From: Oceanicaulis sp. HLUCCA04
Lineage (GTDB): Bacteria; Pseudomonadota; Alphaproteobacteria; Caulobacterales; Maricaulaceae
Direction of reading: 5' to 3'
NCBI GenBank assembly: GCA_001314625.1
Contig: LJSH01000002.1
Span: 92,458 to 156,457, forward strand
Length of the DNA: 64,000 bases
The notes under the pieces are model-generated. The model was not told the DNA's origin and did no database searches. It saw only the letters and a program-made list of their open reading frames with translations. The position numbers and the translations under genes were made by a program. Positions 46,782 to 57,183 of this stretch are shown here, piece by piece (the stretch's first letter is position 1; the number at the start of each line of letters is the position of its first letter).

Positions 46782-49700
46782 TTAACCTTTCGGGTCGGCT
46801 GCAGATGCCTGGGCGCGGATGCCGAAGAACAGGGCGTACAGCACCGGTGCAGCGACCAGTGTCAGCACGGTGGCAAAGGCCAGTCCGCCTATGATCGTTA
46901 CCGCCATGCCCTGGAAGAATGCGTCTGCAATGAGGGGCATCATGCCAAGGATTGTCGTTGCCGATGCCAGGAAAACTGGCCGCAAGCGGCTCACAGACCC
47001 TTCGCGGACCGCTTCAAACGGGTCATCGCCTGCCGCCATGCGCTGATCCAGCTCGTCGACAAGCACGATGGCGTTCTTGATCAGCATCCCCGACAGGGAG
47101 AGGAAGCCCAGCAGCGCGGTGAAGGAAAACGCGATATTGGTAATGAGCAGCCCGGCTGTAACCCCGCATATGCTCATCGGAACAATCGCCCAGATGATCA
47201 GTGGCTGGCGCACTTTCTGGAACAGGAGGAAGCTGACCACCAGCATCACGATGAGGCTGAAGGGCAGAACCTGTCCCAGCGACGCGTTGGCTTCCTCATT
47301 GGCCTCTATCTCGCCGCCCCATTCCACCTGGTAGCCGCGCGGCAGGTCCATCGCGTTGATTGCGCCGGAGAACCGGGTGAAGGCCGATGCGGCGGTCTCG
47401 CCATCGGGCGGGTTGGCCTGAACGGTCAGCGTGCGCACCCGGTCCCGGCGCCGGATCAGCGTGTCGCGTGCCACCAGTTCAAATTCTTCCACCGCTTGCG
47501 TGATCGGCACATAATTATTCTGTGAAGGACTCCAGATCAGCCGGTCTTCCAGCGCTGAGGGATTGTCGCGTTCGCTTTGCGGTGCCCGCGCAATAATCGG
47601 GATCAGCAGATCACCTTCGCGATAGAGCCCGACGCGCGTGCCCTCAGTTGCAAAATGCAGGGCCTCGCCGATATCCTCGCGCGTGATACCGGTTGCGCGG
47701 GCGCGGTCTGCCGATATCACAGGTTCCAGCATCAGCTCGCGATTGCGCCAGGTATGACGGATATCGTCGAGCGATCCGGCGGCGTTCAGACGGGCGATGG
47801 CCTCCTCGCCAAGCGCGCGCAGGACATCCGCGTCAGGACCGGAGAACCGGGCCTCCAGCCTCGCGCCTGCGGGCGGGCCGAAGACAATCCGTTCGCCGCG
47901 CACTTGGGCGTCGGGCAGGTTCTGGCGTATATGGGCCACGATACGCTCTGACAATTCGGGTATCACATCGATCGTGTCAGTACGCACTACCAGCTGCGCG
48001 TAGGCGGTATTGGGCTGTTCAGACGAATAGGTCAGCATGAAGCGGGTACCGCCGCGTCCGACAAAAGTCGTCACCGCCTCGGTCTCCGGCTGCACCAGTG
48101 CAAATCCGGCCGCTTCGCGCGCTGCTTGCTCGGTGGCCAGAATGTCCGTGCCCTGAGGCAGCTCCATATTGATGTAGAAAAGCGGGGTATCGGAGTCCGG
48201 GAAGAACGCTGCCCGCACAAAGCCGAAGCCCCAGAAGCTGCCAATCGTGATCGCGATCAGGACCAGCAAGGTCAGCCAGCGCCGCTTCAGCGCACTGGTG
48301 AGGATGTTGCGGTAGAGCGTGTATGTACGGCCGCCATACGGATTGGGCTTCGAGCCACGTTCTGACTTGAACAGCGCGAACGCGATCATCGGCGCGACGG
48401 AGATGGCCAGAAGCCATGACAGACCCAGTGAGATGCCGATCACCGCGAACATCGAGAACATGAATTCGCCGGTGGAGTCCTGTGACAGGCCCATGCCGGA
48501 AAACGCCATGATGCCGATGATTGTGGCGCCCAATAGTGGAAGCTGGGTGTTCTTGACTGCCCGCTCGGCAGCGATCTGCCGGCGGATTCCGCGCTGGACA
48601 TCGATCTGCATGCTCTCGGTAACGACAATCGCATTGTCGACCAGCATGCCCATGGCAATGATCAGCGCGCCCAGCGAGATGCGCTGCATGGTGATGTCAA
48701 ACAGCGACATGAAGAACAGCGTGCCCATCACGGTCAGAAGCAGGGTTGCCCCCACCGTTACGCCGGCGCGCCAGCCCATGAACACGCACAGCATCACGAT
48801 CACGATGCCCAGCGACATGGCCAGATTGACGAGGAACCCGTCAATCGCCTGATCGACGACGACATGCTGTTCATAGATCGGGGCGAGCGCCACGCCGACG
48901 GGAAGGTCGGCCTCGAGCACGCGCAGCCTGTCCTCGACGCGCGCACCCACCTCGACGATATTGGCATCGGGCAGGGCCGCGATGCCCAGCGTGAATACCC
49001 TTTCGCCATTATGATAGGCATAGAAACTTTCGCGCTCGAGCGGCTCGCGCGTGACCGTCGCGATATCTGACAGGCGCAGGATGCCGCCCGATTCGCGCGG
49101 GGCTATCAGAATGTTTTCCAGCGCCGCCACACCGTCAACGCGCTGGGGTACCGTCAGCCGCAAGAGCCGGTCGCCCGCCGGTGTTTCACCGGCTTGCACA
49201 ACGGCGTTCTCATTGCTGACCGCCTGCAGGACGGCATCGAAAGGCAGGCCCAGCCGGGCGAGCTGTTCCTGCGCGATCTCGATATAGATGCGCTCTTCGG
49301 GCAGGCCGGCCACTTCCACGCGCGAGACACCGTCAACCACCAGAAGTTCGCGGCGCAGATTGCGCGCCATGTCACGCACTTCGCGGTCTGAATAGCCCGG
49401 CGCGCTGACCGCATAGAGTATCCCGTACACATCGGCAAAATCGTCGATAACGGCCGGTGTGCCGGTGCCGGGCGGCAGTCCGGCCGCGGCATCGCTGACC
49501 CGGTTGCGAAGCTCGTCCCAGACCTGGGGCAGGTCACGCCCGAGGATCTGGTCGCGGATGGAGACCTGGATCTCCGACATGCCCGGCATGGATTTCGAGG
49601 TGACCCGGTCAAGCTGGCCCATTTGCTGGATGGCCGCTTCGAGAAGCTCGGTAACTTCTGCCTCCACCTCTTCGGCAGTCGCCCCTGGATAGGCGGTGAA

Positions 49701-49895
49701 GATGATGGCTTCCTTGATCGTGAAATCGGGGTCTTCCAGCTGTCCGACCGTATTGAATCCCCAGATGCCGCCCAGGAGACAGGCCAGGATGATCAGCCAG
49801 CTGATCACCGGTTTCTCGATGGAAATACGAGCCAGGTTGAACGCATCATCGGTGCGTGCAGGAGCGTCCGGCGCAGGTGTTGGTGTGTCGGTCAT
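46782..49895 (-). CDS. RND efflux permease (HAE1-like inner-membrane pump)
   Basis: A 1037-residue RND transporter with 12 helices and two large periplasmic loops. DNLARIS-type N-terminus, FTAYPGATAEEVEAEVT, and the TM4 sequence GMLVDNAIVVTES are seen. The second aspartate of the AcrB proton-relay pair is Asn here, as in some RND subfamilies, so its proton relay may differ from AcrB. It follows the adaptor and TetR genes, a complete regulator - adaptor - pump operon without an outer-membrane factor. Substrates are unknown. Confidence 0.95.
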   Translation of the reverse strand: MTDTPTPAPDAPARTDDAFNLARISIEKPVISWLIILACLLGGIWGFNTVGQLEDPDFTIKEAIIFTAYPGATAEEVEAEVTELLEAAIQQMGQLDRVTSKSMPGMSEIQVSIRDQILGRDLPQVWDELRNRVSDAAAGLPPGTGTPAVIDDFADVYGILYAVSAPGYSDREVRDMARNLRRELLVVDGVSRVEVAGLPEERIYIEIAQEQLARLGLPFDAVLQAVSNENAVVQAGETPAGDRLLRLTVPQRVDGVAALENILIAPRESGGILRLSDIATVTREPLERESFYAYHNGERVFTLGIAALPDANIVEVGARVEDRLRVLEADLPVGVALAPIYEQHVVVDQAIDGFLVNLAMSLGIVIVMLCVFMGWRAGVTVGATLLLTVMGTLFFMSLFDITMQRISLGALIIAMGMLVDNAIVVTESMQIDVQRGIRRQIAAERAVKNTQLPLLGATIIGIMAFSGMGLSQDSTGEFMFSMFAVIGISLGLSWLLAISVAPMIAFALFKSERGSKPNPYGGRTYTLYRNILTSALKRRWLTLLVLIAITIGSFWGFGFVRAAFFPDSDTPLFYINMELPQGTDILATEQAAREAAGFALVQPETEAVTTFVGRGGTRFMLTYSSEQPNTAYAQLVVRTDTIDVIPELSERIVAHIRQNLPDAQVRGERIVFGPPAGARLEARFSGPDADVLRALGEEAIARLNAAGSLDDIRHTWRNRELMLEPVISADRARATGITREDIGEALHFATEGTRVGLYREGDLLIPIIARAPQSERDNPSALEDRLIWSPSQNNYVPITQAVEEFELVARDTLIRRRDRVRTLTVQANPPDGETAASAFTRFSGAINAMDLPRGYQVEWGGEIEANEEANASLGQVLPFSLIVMLVVSFLLFQKVRQPLIIWAIVPMSICGVTAGLLITNIAFSFTALLGFLSLSGMLIKNAIVLVDELDQRMAAGDDPFEAVREGSVSRLRPVFLASATTILGMMPLIADAFFQGMAVTIIGGLAFATVLTLVAAPVLYALFFGIRAQASAADPKG

Positions 49896-49970
49896 GGAAA
49901 GCTCCCGCTGCGGTCAGGGCCTGTGCCTCTGCTGCGTTCCAAAGCGCGTTGTGTGCTGATGTGGCGAAGC

Positions 49971-51071
49971 CTAACCCTGCCTTGGCTGGCTTGCGGCCGC
50001 TGATGTGCCGGACGCCGACATCGGGCGTACCCGCATGCCTTCGCGAAGGGCGCTGACCCCGGCTGTGACAATCTGCTCGCCGGCGCTGACGCCGTCCAGG
50101 ACCACGACGCTGCGGCCCTCGACATGGCCGGTATCGACATTGCGCGCCGTCACCTCGCCGGTATCGGGATCAAATATCCAGACCTGGAACCCGCCATCGG
50201 GCAGGGCCGACAGCGCGGTCACCGGCACCCGGACGGCCTGGCCGCCCGGCAGGCTTTCCTGATCAAGCTGGACGCGCACATTGACCGTCATGCCCGGAAG
50301 TATGTTGCCCGGCAGGTCAGAGGGCAGCGCAAACATCACCGTATAGGTCTGGGATGACGCATTGGCCTCGGCAATCAGCTCGCGAAATTCCAGCGGAAAC
50401 TCGCGTTCGGGCAGGAAGGGAAAGCGTGCGCTGATCGTATAGCCTGCGGGGTTTTCCAGGGCTCCGATAAGGCTTTCCGGTACCGCTATCGCCACGCGCA
50501 GTTCTGAAAGGTCCTGCAGGCGGGCAACCGGCTGTCCGGCGCTAAGCGTCGTGAAATTGTCCACGAGGCGGCGGCTGAGCAGCCCTGTGAAGGGGGCTTC
50601 GATGGTGGCGTAGGACAGGTTCTGGCGCATGGTTTCAAGCGAGACCGAACGCAGTTCATACGCGGTGCGCGCATCTTCCAGCGCTGCGTCCGAGGCAATG
50701 CCGCGCTCATGCAGCGTTTGCTGGCGTTCCAGATCGGTGCGGGCCTGCTGGAGTTGCACACGCGCTTCGCGCAAGGCGCGCTCATAATCCTGGCCTTCCA
50801 GGCGGGCGATCAGCGTGCCCTCCTCGACCATCTGGCCTTCGGGTATGGCAAATTCGGCCAGCCGGCCGGGAACCTGAAAGGCCAGATCCACGCTGTAGCG
50901 GGCTTCGACACGGCCGACGAATTCCCGGCTGGCAAGGCCAGCGGGCGCCGATACCGTCTCGATGCGCGCCGTGCGCAGCGGTTCTTCGGGGGTGGCGGCG
51001 ACATCCGAGCAGGCCAGCAGGACGCTGGCGGCCAGCAACGCAACCGGGGGGAGGAGAAAGCGCGTCATCAT
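49971..51071 (-). CDS. RND efflux periplasmic adaptor, lipoprotein
   Basis: A 366-residue membrane-fusion protein. The signal peptide ends in LLAC (C21), so it is lipid-anchored. The biotinyl-lipoyl halves are LAFQVPGRLAEFAIPEGQMVEEG and YATIEAPFTGLLSRRLVDNF, flanking a helical hairpin (about residues 100-150), then beta-barrel and proximal domains. It bridges the pump to an outer-membrane channel encoded elsewhere. The start codon overlaps the regulator stop (ATGA). Confidence 0.95.
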   Translation of the reverse strand: MMTRFLLPPVALLAASVLLACSDVAATPEEPLRTARIETVSAPAGLASREFVGRVEARYSVDLAFQVPGRLAEFAIPEGQMVEEGTLIARLEGQDYERALREARVQLQQARTDLERQQTLHERGIASDAALEDARTAYELRSVSLETMRQNLSYATIEAPFTGLLSRRLVDNFTTLSAGQPVARLQDLSELRVAIAVPESLIGALENPAGYTISARFPFLPEREFPLEFRELIAEANASSQTYTVMFALPSDLPGNILPGMTVNVRVQLDQESLPGGQAVRVPVTALSALPDGGFQVWIFDPDTGEVTARNVDTGHVEGRSVVVLDGVSAGEQIVTAGVSALREGMRVRPMSASGTSAAASQPRQG

Positions 51072-51634
51072 GATCGTGGCTCCGAAATCAGATCGACCAG
51101 CCGGGCCTCTACGCGGGCCCGTTCATCAGGGGTGAGGAAGTCCATGCCGAGCAGATCGGCAAAATGCAGCCCGTCCACGGCCAGAAAGACGATACGCGCA
51201 AGGTCGGGGTCGGGCGCGTTGGCCAGAAGATCGTCGCGCATCTGGGTCATCAGACCGCGCACCGGGTCGAGAAGTTCAGGGTGCTCTGCCGCAGCGGCGA
51301 GCAGACCCATCATGAATTTCTGGCTATGCGGCTCTTTCTCGCAGGCCGTGCGGATCATCGCGGACAGCTCGGACTGGCCTTGCTCGCGCGCATCCTTGCG
51401 CGCCAGCTCTACATCGCAGTGTACCGCGTCGACGATCCGCGCAACCATGCCCTTGATGAGGTCCAGCTTGGACGGGAAATTGTACAACACCCCGCCCTTG
51501 GAAAACCCGCTTTCGCGTACAACCGCATCAATGGTCAGCCGGCCTGCGCCGTCGCGCTCAACCACGCGCTCCGCCGCGTCAAGAATGACGTCGCGGGCAG
51601 AGGCTCTGGGTTCTTTGGCTTCGGCTTTGGACAT
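51068..51634 (-). CDS. TetR/AcrR-family repressor of the efflux operon
   Basis: A 188-residue TetR-type regulator. The DNA-binding domain is ARDVILDAAERVVERDG...LTIDAVVRESGFSKGGVLYNFPSKLDLIKGMV at residues 12-62. The C-terminal part resembles the effector domain of efflux regulators. It is the first gene of the operon and almost certainly autoregulates through the two palindromes at 51666 and 51725. The ribosome site is weak, which fits low repressor levels. Confidence 0.94.
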   Translation of the reverse strand: MSKAEAKEPRASARDVILDAAERVVERDGAGRLTIDAVVRESGFSKGGVLYNFPSKLDLIKGMVARIVDAVHCDVELARKDAREQGQSELSAMIRTACEKEPHSQKFMMGLLAAAAEHPELLDPVRGLMTQMRDDLLANAPDPDLARIVFLAVDGLHFADLLGMDFLTPDERARVEARLVDLISEPRS

Positions 51635-51665
51635 GAACTGAACTCACCGGGGGTAAATTGCGGCG

Positions 51666-51739
51666 CCGTCCAGACGATATGCTGCATTGCAACGAGGCCG
51701 GGGGAGTTATTGTGCAGCGCATCTATACCGTCTGGACGG
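51666..51739. promoter_or_regulatory. Paired palindromic TetR operators
   Basis: CCGTCCAGACGATAT (51666-51680) and, inverted, ATACCGTCTGGACGG (51725-51739). Each centre is a palindrome; the second reads ACCGTC-TG-GACGGT without mismatch. The centres are about 60 bases apart, in the 298-base spacer between the tetR start and the rightward membrane-protein gene. Nothing else coding was seen in the spacer. Confidence 0.75.
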
Positions 51740-51932
51740 TTTTAGCGATATAGCGTGTCCGCGAAACGTCCGCAACGGGTCGCCAGACAAATTATTTCAA
51801 CGCCCGCATTTCGTGACACTTGTGTGAAGAATCAGCGCGCCCGGCGTCTACTCAAGCGCTTTTCTTTGCACTGACGAACGACTTGGTATATCCGGCCAGC
51901 TCATCAGCTTGGGTCCGAAGAGGGTCTGGTTC

Positions 51933-53054
51933 ATGGATATGGTCATTCTCGGCGTTCCGCTTCTCGCGCTCGTCGGATTCCTGTTCGCGTCCTACTCGAT
52001 CGTCGCCAACGACGTCATCCAGACATTGGGCACATTCCTGTCCTCGAATGCGAAGCGCCCCTGGGTATTACTGTGGGCCTATGCGTCAGCCATCATCATA
52101 GCCGTGATGGCCTATGGCTGGTTTGCCTATGACGGCGACATTGCCTTTGGCCGGCTGAACCGGATCCCGTTCCCGGAGACGGGCATCCAGTGGTGGCATG
52201 TCCTGCCCCCGCTGGTCCTGCTGCTGCTGACGCGGTTTGGCATTCCGGTATCGACGACCTTCCTTGTGCTGACGATTTTCACGCTCAGCGGCGGCGCGGC
52301 AACCGAAGGCGTGCTCGGCTCCATGCTGGTCAAGAGCTTCATCGGCTATCTGGTGGCGTTCGCCGCCGGGATTGCCGTTTTCCTGGTGATTGCCCGCTTT
52401 TTCGAGCGCTGGGTCGCCCGCACGAAAGGCCAGCCGATCTCGCCATTCTGGTTTGTGGCCCAGTGGTGCTCTACCGCTTTCCTCTGGGCCCAGTGGCTGA
52501 TGCAGGATCTGGCCAATATCTTCATCTTCCTGCCGCGCGAGACCGTGGTGGCCGCCGATGGCTCGGTGCAGGTCACCTTCTCCCTGGGCCTTGTCGTATT
52601 CGCGACGCTTTTGATGGTGGCGCTTCACGGCATCATCTTCGCGACGCGCGGCGGCGAGATTCAAAAAATAATCCTTACAAAGACAAATACGGTCGATCCG
52701 CGTTCGGCGACCTTCGTTGATCTGATCTACGCGCTCATTCTGTTGTATTTCAAGGAACTCAACGACGTTCCGATGAGCACGACCTGGGTCTTTCTCGGCC
52801 TTCTGGCGGGACGCGAGATCGCGATCACCTATGTCGCGTCCTTGCGATCAAAAGGCGAGGCCATGGTCGATGTCGCCAGCGACATGATGCGTGCAGGTCT
52901 CGGCCTGGCGGTGTCGGTGGCCATGGCCATCGCGCTGCCGTTCATGGCCACCGGCTCGCTGCCGGATGTCCGCCAGCAGATATTCGGCTCTTCAGAACCG
53001 GCGGTGGAGCATGGCGCGTCCCCCACGCCGGCATCGGCGCGTGGATTACCTTAG
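51933..53054 (+). CDS. Multi-span membrane protein with PiT-like inverted repeats
   Basis: A 373-residue membrane protein with about nine or ten helices. Two internal segments resemble the phosphate-permease (PiT) signature: SIVANDVIQTLGTFLS (about 22-37) with RFGIPVSTTFLVL (about 99-111), and later KELNDVPMSTTWVFLGLLAG. The repeated N-D-V and P-x-S-T-T are the residues that line the PiT transport site. It lacks the large central loop of classical PiT. An anion transporter is likely but the substrate is not known. The ATG at 51933 has AGAGGG upstream; TTG 51909 is in frame. Confidence 0.7.
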   Translation: MDMVILGVPLLALVGFLFASYSIVANDVIQTLGTFLSSNAKRPWVLLWAYASAIIIAVMAYGWFAYDGDIAFGRLNRIPFPETGIQWWHVLPPLVLLLLTRFGIPVSTTFLVLTIFTLSGGAATEGVLGSMLVKSFIGYLVAFAAGIAVFLVIARFFERWVARTKGQPISPFWFVAQWCSTAFLWAQWLMQDLANIFIFLPRETVVAADGSVQVTFSLGLVVFATLLMVALHGIIFATRGGEIQKIILTKTNTVDPRSATFVDLIYALILLYFKELNDVPMSTTWVFLGLLAGREIAITYVASLRSKGEAMVDVASDMMRAGLGLAVSVAMAIALPFMATGSLPDVRQQIFGSSEPAVEHGASPTPASARGLP

Positions 53055-53058
53055 GGTC

Positions 53059-56000
53059 TCAGTCGTATTCGCGCCGCCAGGTCAGCGCCACACCGGTATC
53101 GCCGTCCGGCGCGATGCGTGACAGCAAGGTGAGGTTTTGCGTCAGCGCCCATTCGATCCGCGTTGTCGCCGCGGCCGAACCGCCGCCTGACTCCACTTCC
53201 AGATAGACGTCTTCGGTCAGATAGCGTCCGCCTGCCACAACGGTCTCGCCGGTACGGCTCGAGCTGACCGATAGCTGGTCCAGCCCGAGCCCCGAGCGCA
53301 GCGCGCCAAACGGGTCGAACCCGCCGCCAGAGGATAGGCTCGCGACCGCTCCGGCCAGTTGCGCGGCTTGAAGACCGCTAAGCTGGCCGGCCCCCTGATC
53401 GAAGAGCAGCCGGGAGGCGATCTCGTCCTGGGGCAGGCTGGGTGTGGAGGCCAGCGAAATCTCCGGCTGGCTCACCACACCGCCAACGCGTATCTCGGCT
53501 GTGATTTCGCGCGCCTGACGCTCAGCGACCAGATTGATAGCCGCATCCATGGGATCGCCGGCAAACACGATAGAGCCCGAGCGCATCTCGAAGGGTCGGC
53601 CCAGCAGGTCGGCCCGTCCGCGCAGCAGGGTTGCCCGGCCGTCGAGGCGTATCGCGTTGGCAGGTCCGCGGGCGGTGACATCCATTGACCATTCAGAATC
53701 AAATTGCGGGCCGCGCACGAAAATCCGGCCCGGTGCCCGGATGCGGTAATCCAGAACCACATTGAGCCCGCGCCGCCTTGGCGCCGTATCCGCGCGGGCG
53801 CCCGCCGTGTTCACATGGCTGACATCAACCAGCGCGATGACGGGGCGGCTGGCTTCGGGCGGGCGCACCTCGGCGCGTGACAGGCGTGTTTCTCCGCTTA
53901 TCGCGATCCGGTCATCCTCGATGTCGAATATTACATTGCCGCCGCCGGCGGCTGTCAGGTCTGGCCGCTCAATGATGAGGAAATCGCTGAACTCAAGTTC
54001 GGCCTGTCCGGTCACGCTGGCATCGGCAAGGCTCAGCCTGCCGCTTCCGGTCAGCTGTCCGCCATCGGCGCTGCTGGCCTGCAGGGAGCTGATCTCGAAC
54101 CCGTCCTGCGCGAACACGCCCGACAGGTTCAGCTCGCGTACCGATATGCCCAGCGCCGCGTCATCGAAGCGCCCACCCTGCATGGACAGAGTGCCCTCAA
54201 GATCGGGGCTGCCGACACTGCCCGCCAGTTCAGCGCTCATGCGCGCCCGGCCGGCAAGGCTCTGACCCTCCGCCAGACGGAAGGCGGCCAGGGTCTCAAC
54301 ATCGCCGTCCAGCTCGGCGCTGCCTTGCAGCCCGGTGCCCGGCGCCGTCAGGATGTCTGCACGAGTGACCGGACCTGATTGCAGCTGCAAGTCCGCCCGG
54401 CCGCTCAGGCCCGAACCGTCTGCGCGCGCTTCCAGCCTGGCTCCGGCTTCATCCAGCATCATGGAAAGCGTGCCCGAGACGGCAATATCGGTATCGCTGG
54501 TGCTTTGCGATTCCGGCGGCGTGATGGCATCGGCCTGCAGGCTGGCTGTGCCGGTCCAGATGCCGCCATCACGCGAGAAATCCGCTTCGCCTGACAGCGT
54601 TCCGCCGACCGGCTCGCGGCCCGACGGATAGCTCAGCAGGCTGGCGGGAATGTTGACCGCATCAAGGTCCAGCTCCAGCCGGTCATCGCCTGACCGGATG
54701 GCCGCATCCAGCGTGCCGCGATTGAGCCCCAGACCCAGCCGGGCCGTCAGCCCGTCCTCGCCGAACCGGATCTGCGCACGCTCGCGCGTTGCGATCCGCA
54801 CGCCGCCATAGCGCCCGATCAGGCCGAAATCGAGCGTTCCGCCGGTCTCGGCCGAGACGAACCGTCCATCCAGGGAGATCAGTGCCCGCGCGCCATAGGC
54901 TCCCTCTGCCTCCAGCGTGAAGCGGATATCGTCGGTGCGGCCCTCGGCATCGAACGCCAGCCGGTCCAGATAGGAGAGATCCTCACCGACCATATCCTCG
55001 GCCCGGATGCGCCCCTGAACCGTGCCGTCCGCGACCCGGAAAGCAATATCCGCCGTACCGAACCCGTTGACCGGCGTGGCGTTGAGCGCGCCGCCAATCC
55101 GGCTGCCTTCGGCCTGCAGTCCGCCGGTGAAATTGAAGCCGCCAAACCGGCCTTCTATGCCGGTCAGATCTGCTCGCTCGCCCTCGCGTGACGCCCGCCC
55201 GCCAATATCGACAGGCCCGGTGGCGGTTTGCCCGGTCAACCGCCAGGCCCCGTCGAACGCATCCGGCGGCCCCTCACCCTCCAGACGCAGGCGGGCATCT
55301 TCAACGACTACCGGGCCGGCTCCGGCGCGCGGCGCGCTCGCATCGGCGCGTATCTGCAACACATCATCGCGGTCGCTTGCCTCGAACGCGATACTGACCG
55401 TGCCGTCGAGAACGAGTGCCGCAAGCGGCGCCCCGCCGGACCATGCAGCCTGGCCTGACACGTCCCACCCTTGCGGGCCGCTACGCCCTTGTGCTTCGGC
55501 AACGAGGTTCGGCGCATCTATCTGAAGCGCGTCGAGCGCCAGCGTGCCGTCCGCGCGGCGCTCCCCGCTGGCGGAAAACTGTGCTTCACCGCCAATGCGC
55601 GTCCCCAGATCACGGCCAAGCTCTTGCGCCGTACCGTTCAAGGTAAAATTGCCGGTCCCGTCAAAATTGATGTCCAGCTCTGCGCTTCCTGACGACGTGC
55701 CTGTCACCGCCTCGGTCACTGCGCCTATCGCCAGTGCGTCATAGCGCAGAGACAGGGCGACGCGCTCTGCCGGAACATCAACCCGGCCATTGCCGGTGAG
55801 CGATAGCCCGGACGCGCCGCCCAGCCGGGCGGACACGATCTCCAGCCGCCGTGCCTCGCCGTCCCAGATCAGCTCACTGTCCAGCCCAGGCGTAGCGCCG
55901 GTCAGGGTCTGGACAATCTCCGGCTCCAGCGCCGCGCCGCGCGTCTGCAGCGCGGATGTCACGCTGAGGCGATCAAACGGCCCTTCCAGCCGCACCGGCC

Positions 56001-57183
56001 CTGCCGCGCGTTCTATCGTGCCGATGGGCAGGATCAGGCCTTCGCCCGCAACCCGGCCTTCAAAGGCAAGCGGCGATCCGTCACGGGCAGGGGTGAGAAC
56101 CCCGTCTGCCGCGAGCGATCCGGCTTGTGTGTTGTCAGGGAGCAACGCGTTGACAAGGCCCGCCGCCTCGCGCACCTGCAAGGCAATACCGTCCTCATGC
56201 CGGGCCGCTGTGAGCGATAGCCGCGGTGCGCGTATCTCGCCCTCCACACCGTCAAGCTGCGGGTCCAGCAGCCCGCCTTCGCCCAGCGGAACGGCAATGG
56301 AAAACGCCATCCCGCCGCCCGCAAGCCGTTCCACTTGCGCAAAATCCTGCCACGCGCTGGGGCTGATCTGGCCACGCATTGTGAGTTGTCCGTCCGACCA
56401 TTCCAGAGCGCTTGTCCCGGCGCGCGTTTCGCCGACGAACACCTCCAGATCTCCGTCGCCCGTGCTTTGAGTCCCATTGGCTTCAAGCCGTGCGGTCAGG
56501 CCCGCCTCGCGCGCGCGCAGGAGCGTGGCCAGAGGCCCGCCGGGCAAGGCGTCGATCTCGCCGCGAAGCGCGATGTCCGGGTCGGTGACGAGCGACAATG
56601 ACAGCCGGTCACCCGGAGCGTCTGTCCGCTCCGCTTCCAGCTGCGCATTCCAGGCGGCACCACGGCCATCGGCGCTGCCGGTTAAGGACAGGACCGCCGC
56701 TTCGCCCGCCACCCCTTCGGCCAGCGACAAGGTACCAACCTCGAAACGGTCAAGCTGGACGCCAAGATCAGGCACGCCGCCCCCGCCCGATGAGGTTTCC
56801 TCCCGCCGGGGCCGGCGCAATACATGGGCGCGCTGTACAGACAGTTCGGCGATGTCGAGCGTGCCGGACAGAAGGGCCCCCGGGTTCCAGTCAAGAACGG
56901 TATCTTCCAGCTCCAGCCAGACGCCATCTGCGTCGCGCAAGGTGATGCGGCCGGCGGTTACCCGGTCGAAAATATTGCCCTCAAGCCCGGAAATGGACAG
57001 GCGGCCATAGCCTGCCACCTGCCTGTCCTCGGCCAGCCGGACGGTCAGATCGCGCCCGGTCTGGCCGGTAAGGGTGACGATGGCGATACCGCCGGTAACG
57101 ACCGTCAGCAGGATCAGTATGCCAAACGTCCAGGCCAGTATCAGCGCGATCAGACGGATGCGGGCAGACGACAGAGCGCTCAT
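53059..57183 (-). CDS. tamB: Translocation and assembly module protein TamB
   Basis: A 1374-residue inner-membrane-anchored protein. One N-terminal helix (about 10-35) is followed by very long repetitive beta-structure, and the C-terminal DUF490 domain includes NVVLDYRIRAPGRIFVRGPQFDSEW and DPFGALRSGLGLDQLSV. TamB spans the periplasm and, with TamA, helps insert outer-membrane proteins and move phospholipids. Its ATG overlaps the tamA stop by one base (TGATG). It converges with the PiT-like gene only 4 bases away. Confidence 0.95.
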   Translation of the reverse strand: MSALSSARIRLIALILAWTFGILILLTVVTGGIAIVTLTGQTGRDLTVRLAEDRQVAGYGRLSISGLEGNIFDRVTAGRITLRDADGVWLELEDTVLDWNPGALLSGTLDIAELSVQRAHVLRRPRREETSSGGGGVPDLGVQLDRFEVGTLSLAEGVAGEAAVLSLTGSADGRGAAWNAQLEAERTDAPGDRLSLSLVTDPDIALRGEIDALPGGPLATLLRAREAGLTARLEANGTQSTGDGDLEVFVGETRAGTSALEWSDGQLTMRGQISPSAWQDFAQVERLAGGGMAFSIAVPLGEGGLLDPQLDGVEGEIRAPRLSLTAARHEDGIALQVREAAGLVNALLPDNTQAGSLAADGVLTPARDGSPLAFEGRVAGEGLILPIGTIERAAGPVRLEGPFDRLSVTSALQTRGAALEPEIVQTLTGATPGLDSELIWDGEARRLEIVSARLGGASGLSLTGNGRVDVPAERVALSLRYDALAIGAVTEAVTGTSSGSAELDINFDGTGNFTLNGTAQELGRDLGTRIGGEAQFSASGERRADGTLALDALQIDAPNLVAEAQGRSGPQGWDVSGQAAWSGGAPLAALVLDGTVSIAFEASDRDDVLQIRADASAPRAGAGPVVVEDARLRLEGEGPPDAFDGAWRLTGQTATGPVDIGGRASREGERADLTGIEGRFGGFNFTGGLQAEGSRIGGALNATPVNGFGTADIAFRVADGTVQGRIRAEDMVGEDLSYLDRLAFDAEGRTDDIRFTLEAEGAYGARALISLDGRFVSAETGGTLDFGLIGRYGGVRIATRERAQIRFGEDGLTARLGLGLNRGTLDAAIRSGDDRLELDLDAVNIPASLLSYPSGREPVGGTLSGEADFSRDGGIWTGTASLQADAITPPESQSTSDTDIAVSGTLSMMLDEAGARLEARADGSGLSGRADLQLQSGPVTRADILTAPGTGLQGSAELDGDVETLAAFRLAEGQSLAGRARMSAELAGSVGSPDLEGTLSMQGGRFDDAALGISVRELNLSGVFAQDGFEISSLQASSADGGQLTGSGRLSLADASVTGQAELEFSDFLIIERPDLTAAGGGNVIFDIEDDRIAISGETRLSRAEVRPPEASRPVIALVDVSHVNTAGARADTAPRRRGLNVVLDYRIRAPGRIFVRGPQFDSEWSMDVTARGPANAIRLDGRATLLRGRADLLGRPFEMRSGSIVFAGDPMDAAINLVAERQAREITAEIRVGGVVSQPEISLASTPSLPQDEIASRLLFDQGAGQLSGLQAAQLAGAVASLSSGGGFDPFGALRSGLGLDQLSVSSSRTGETVVAGGRYLTEDVYLEVESGGGSAAATTRIEWALTQNLTLLSRIAPDGDTGVALTWRREYD

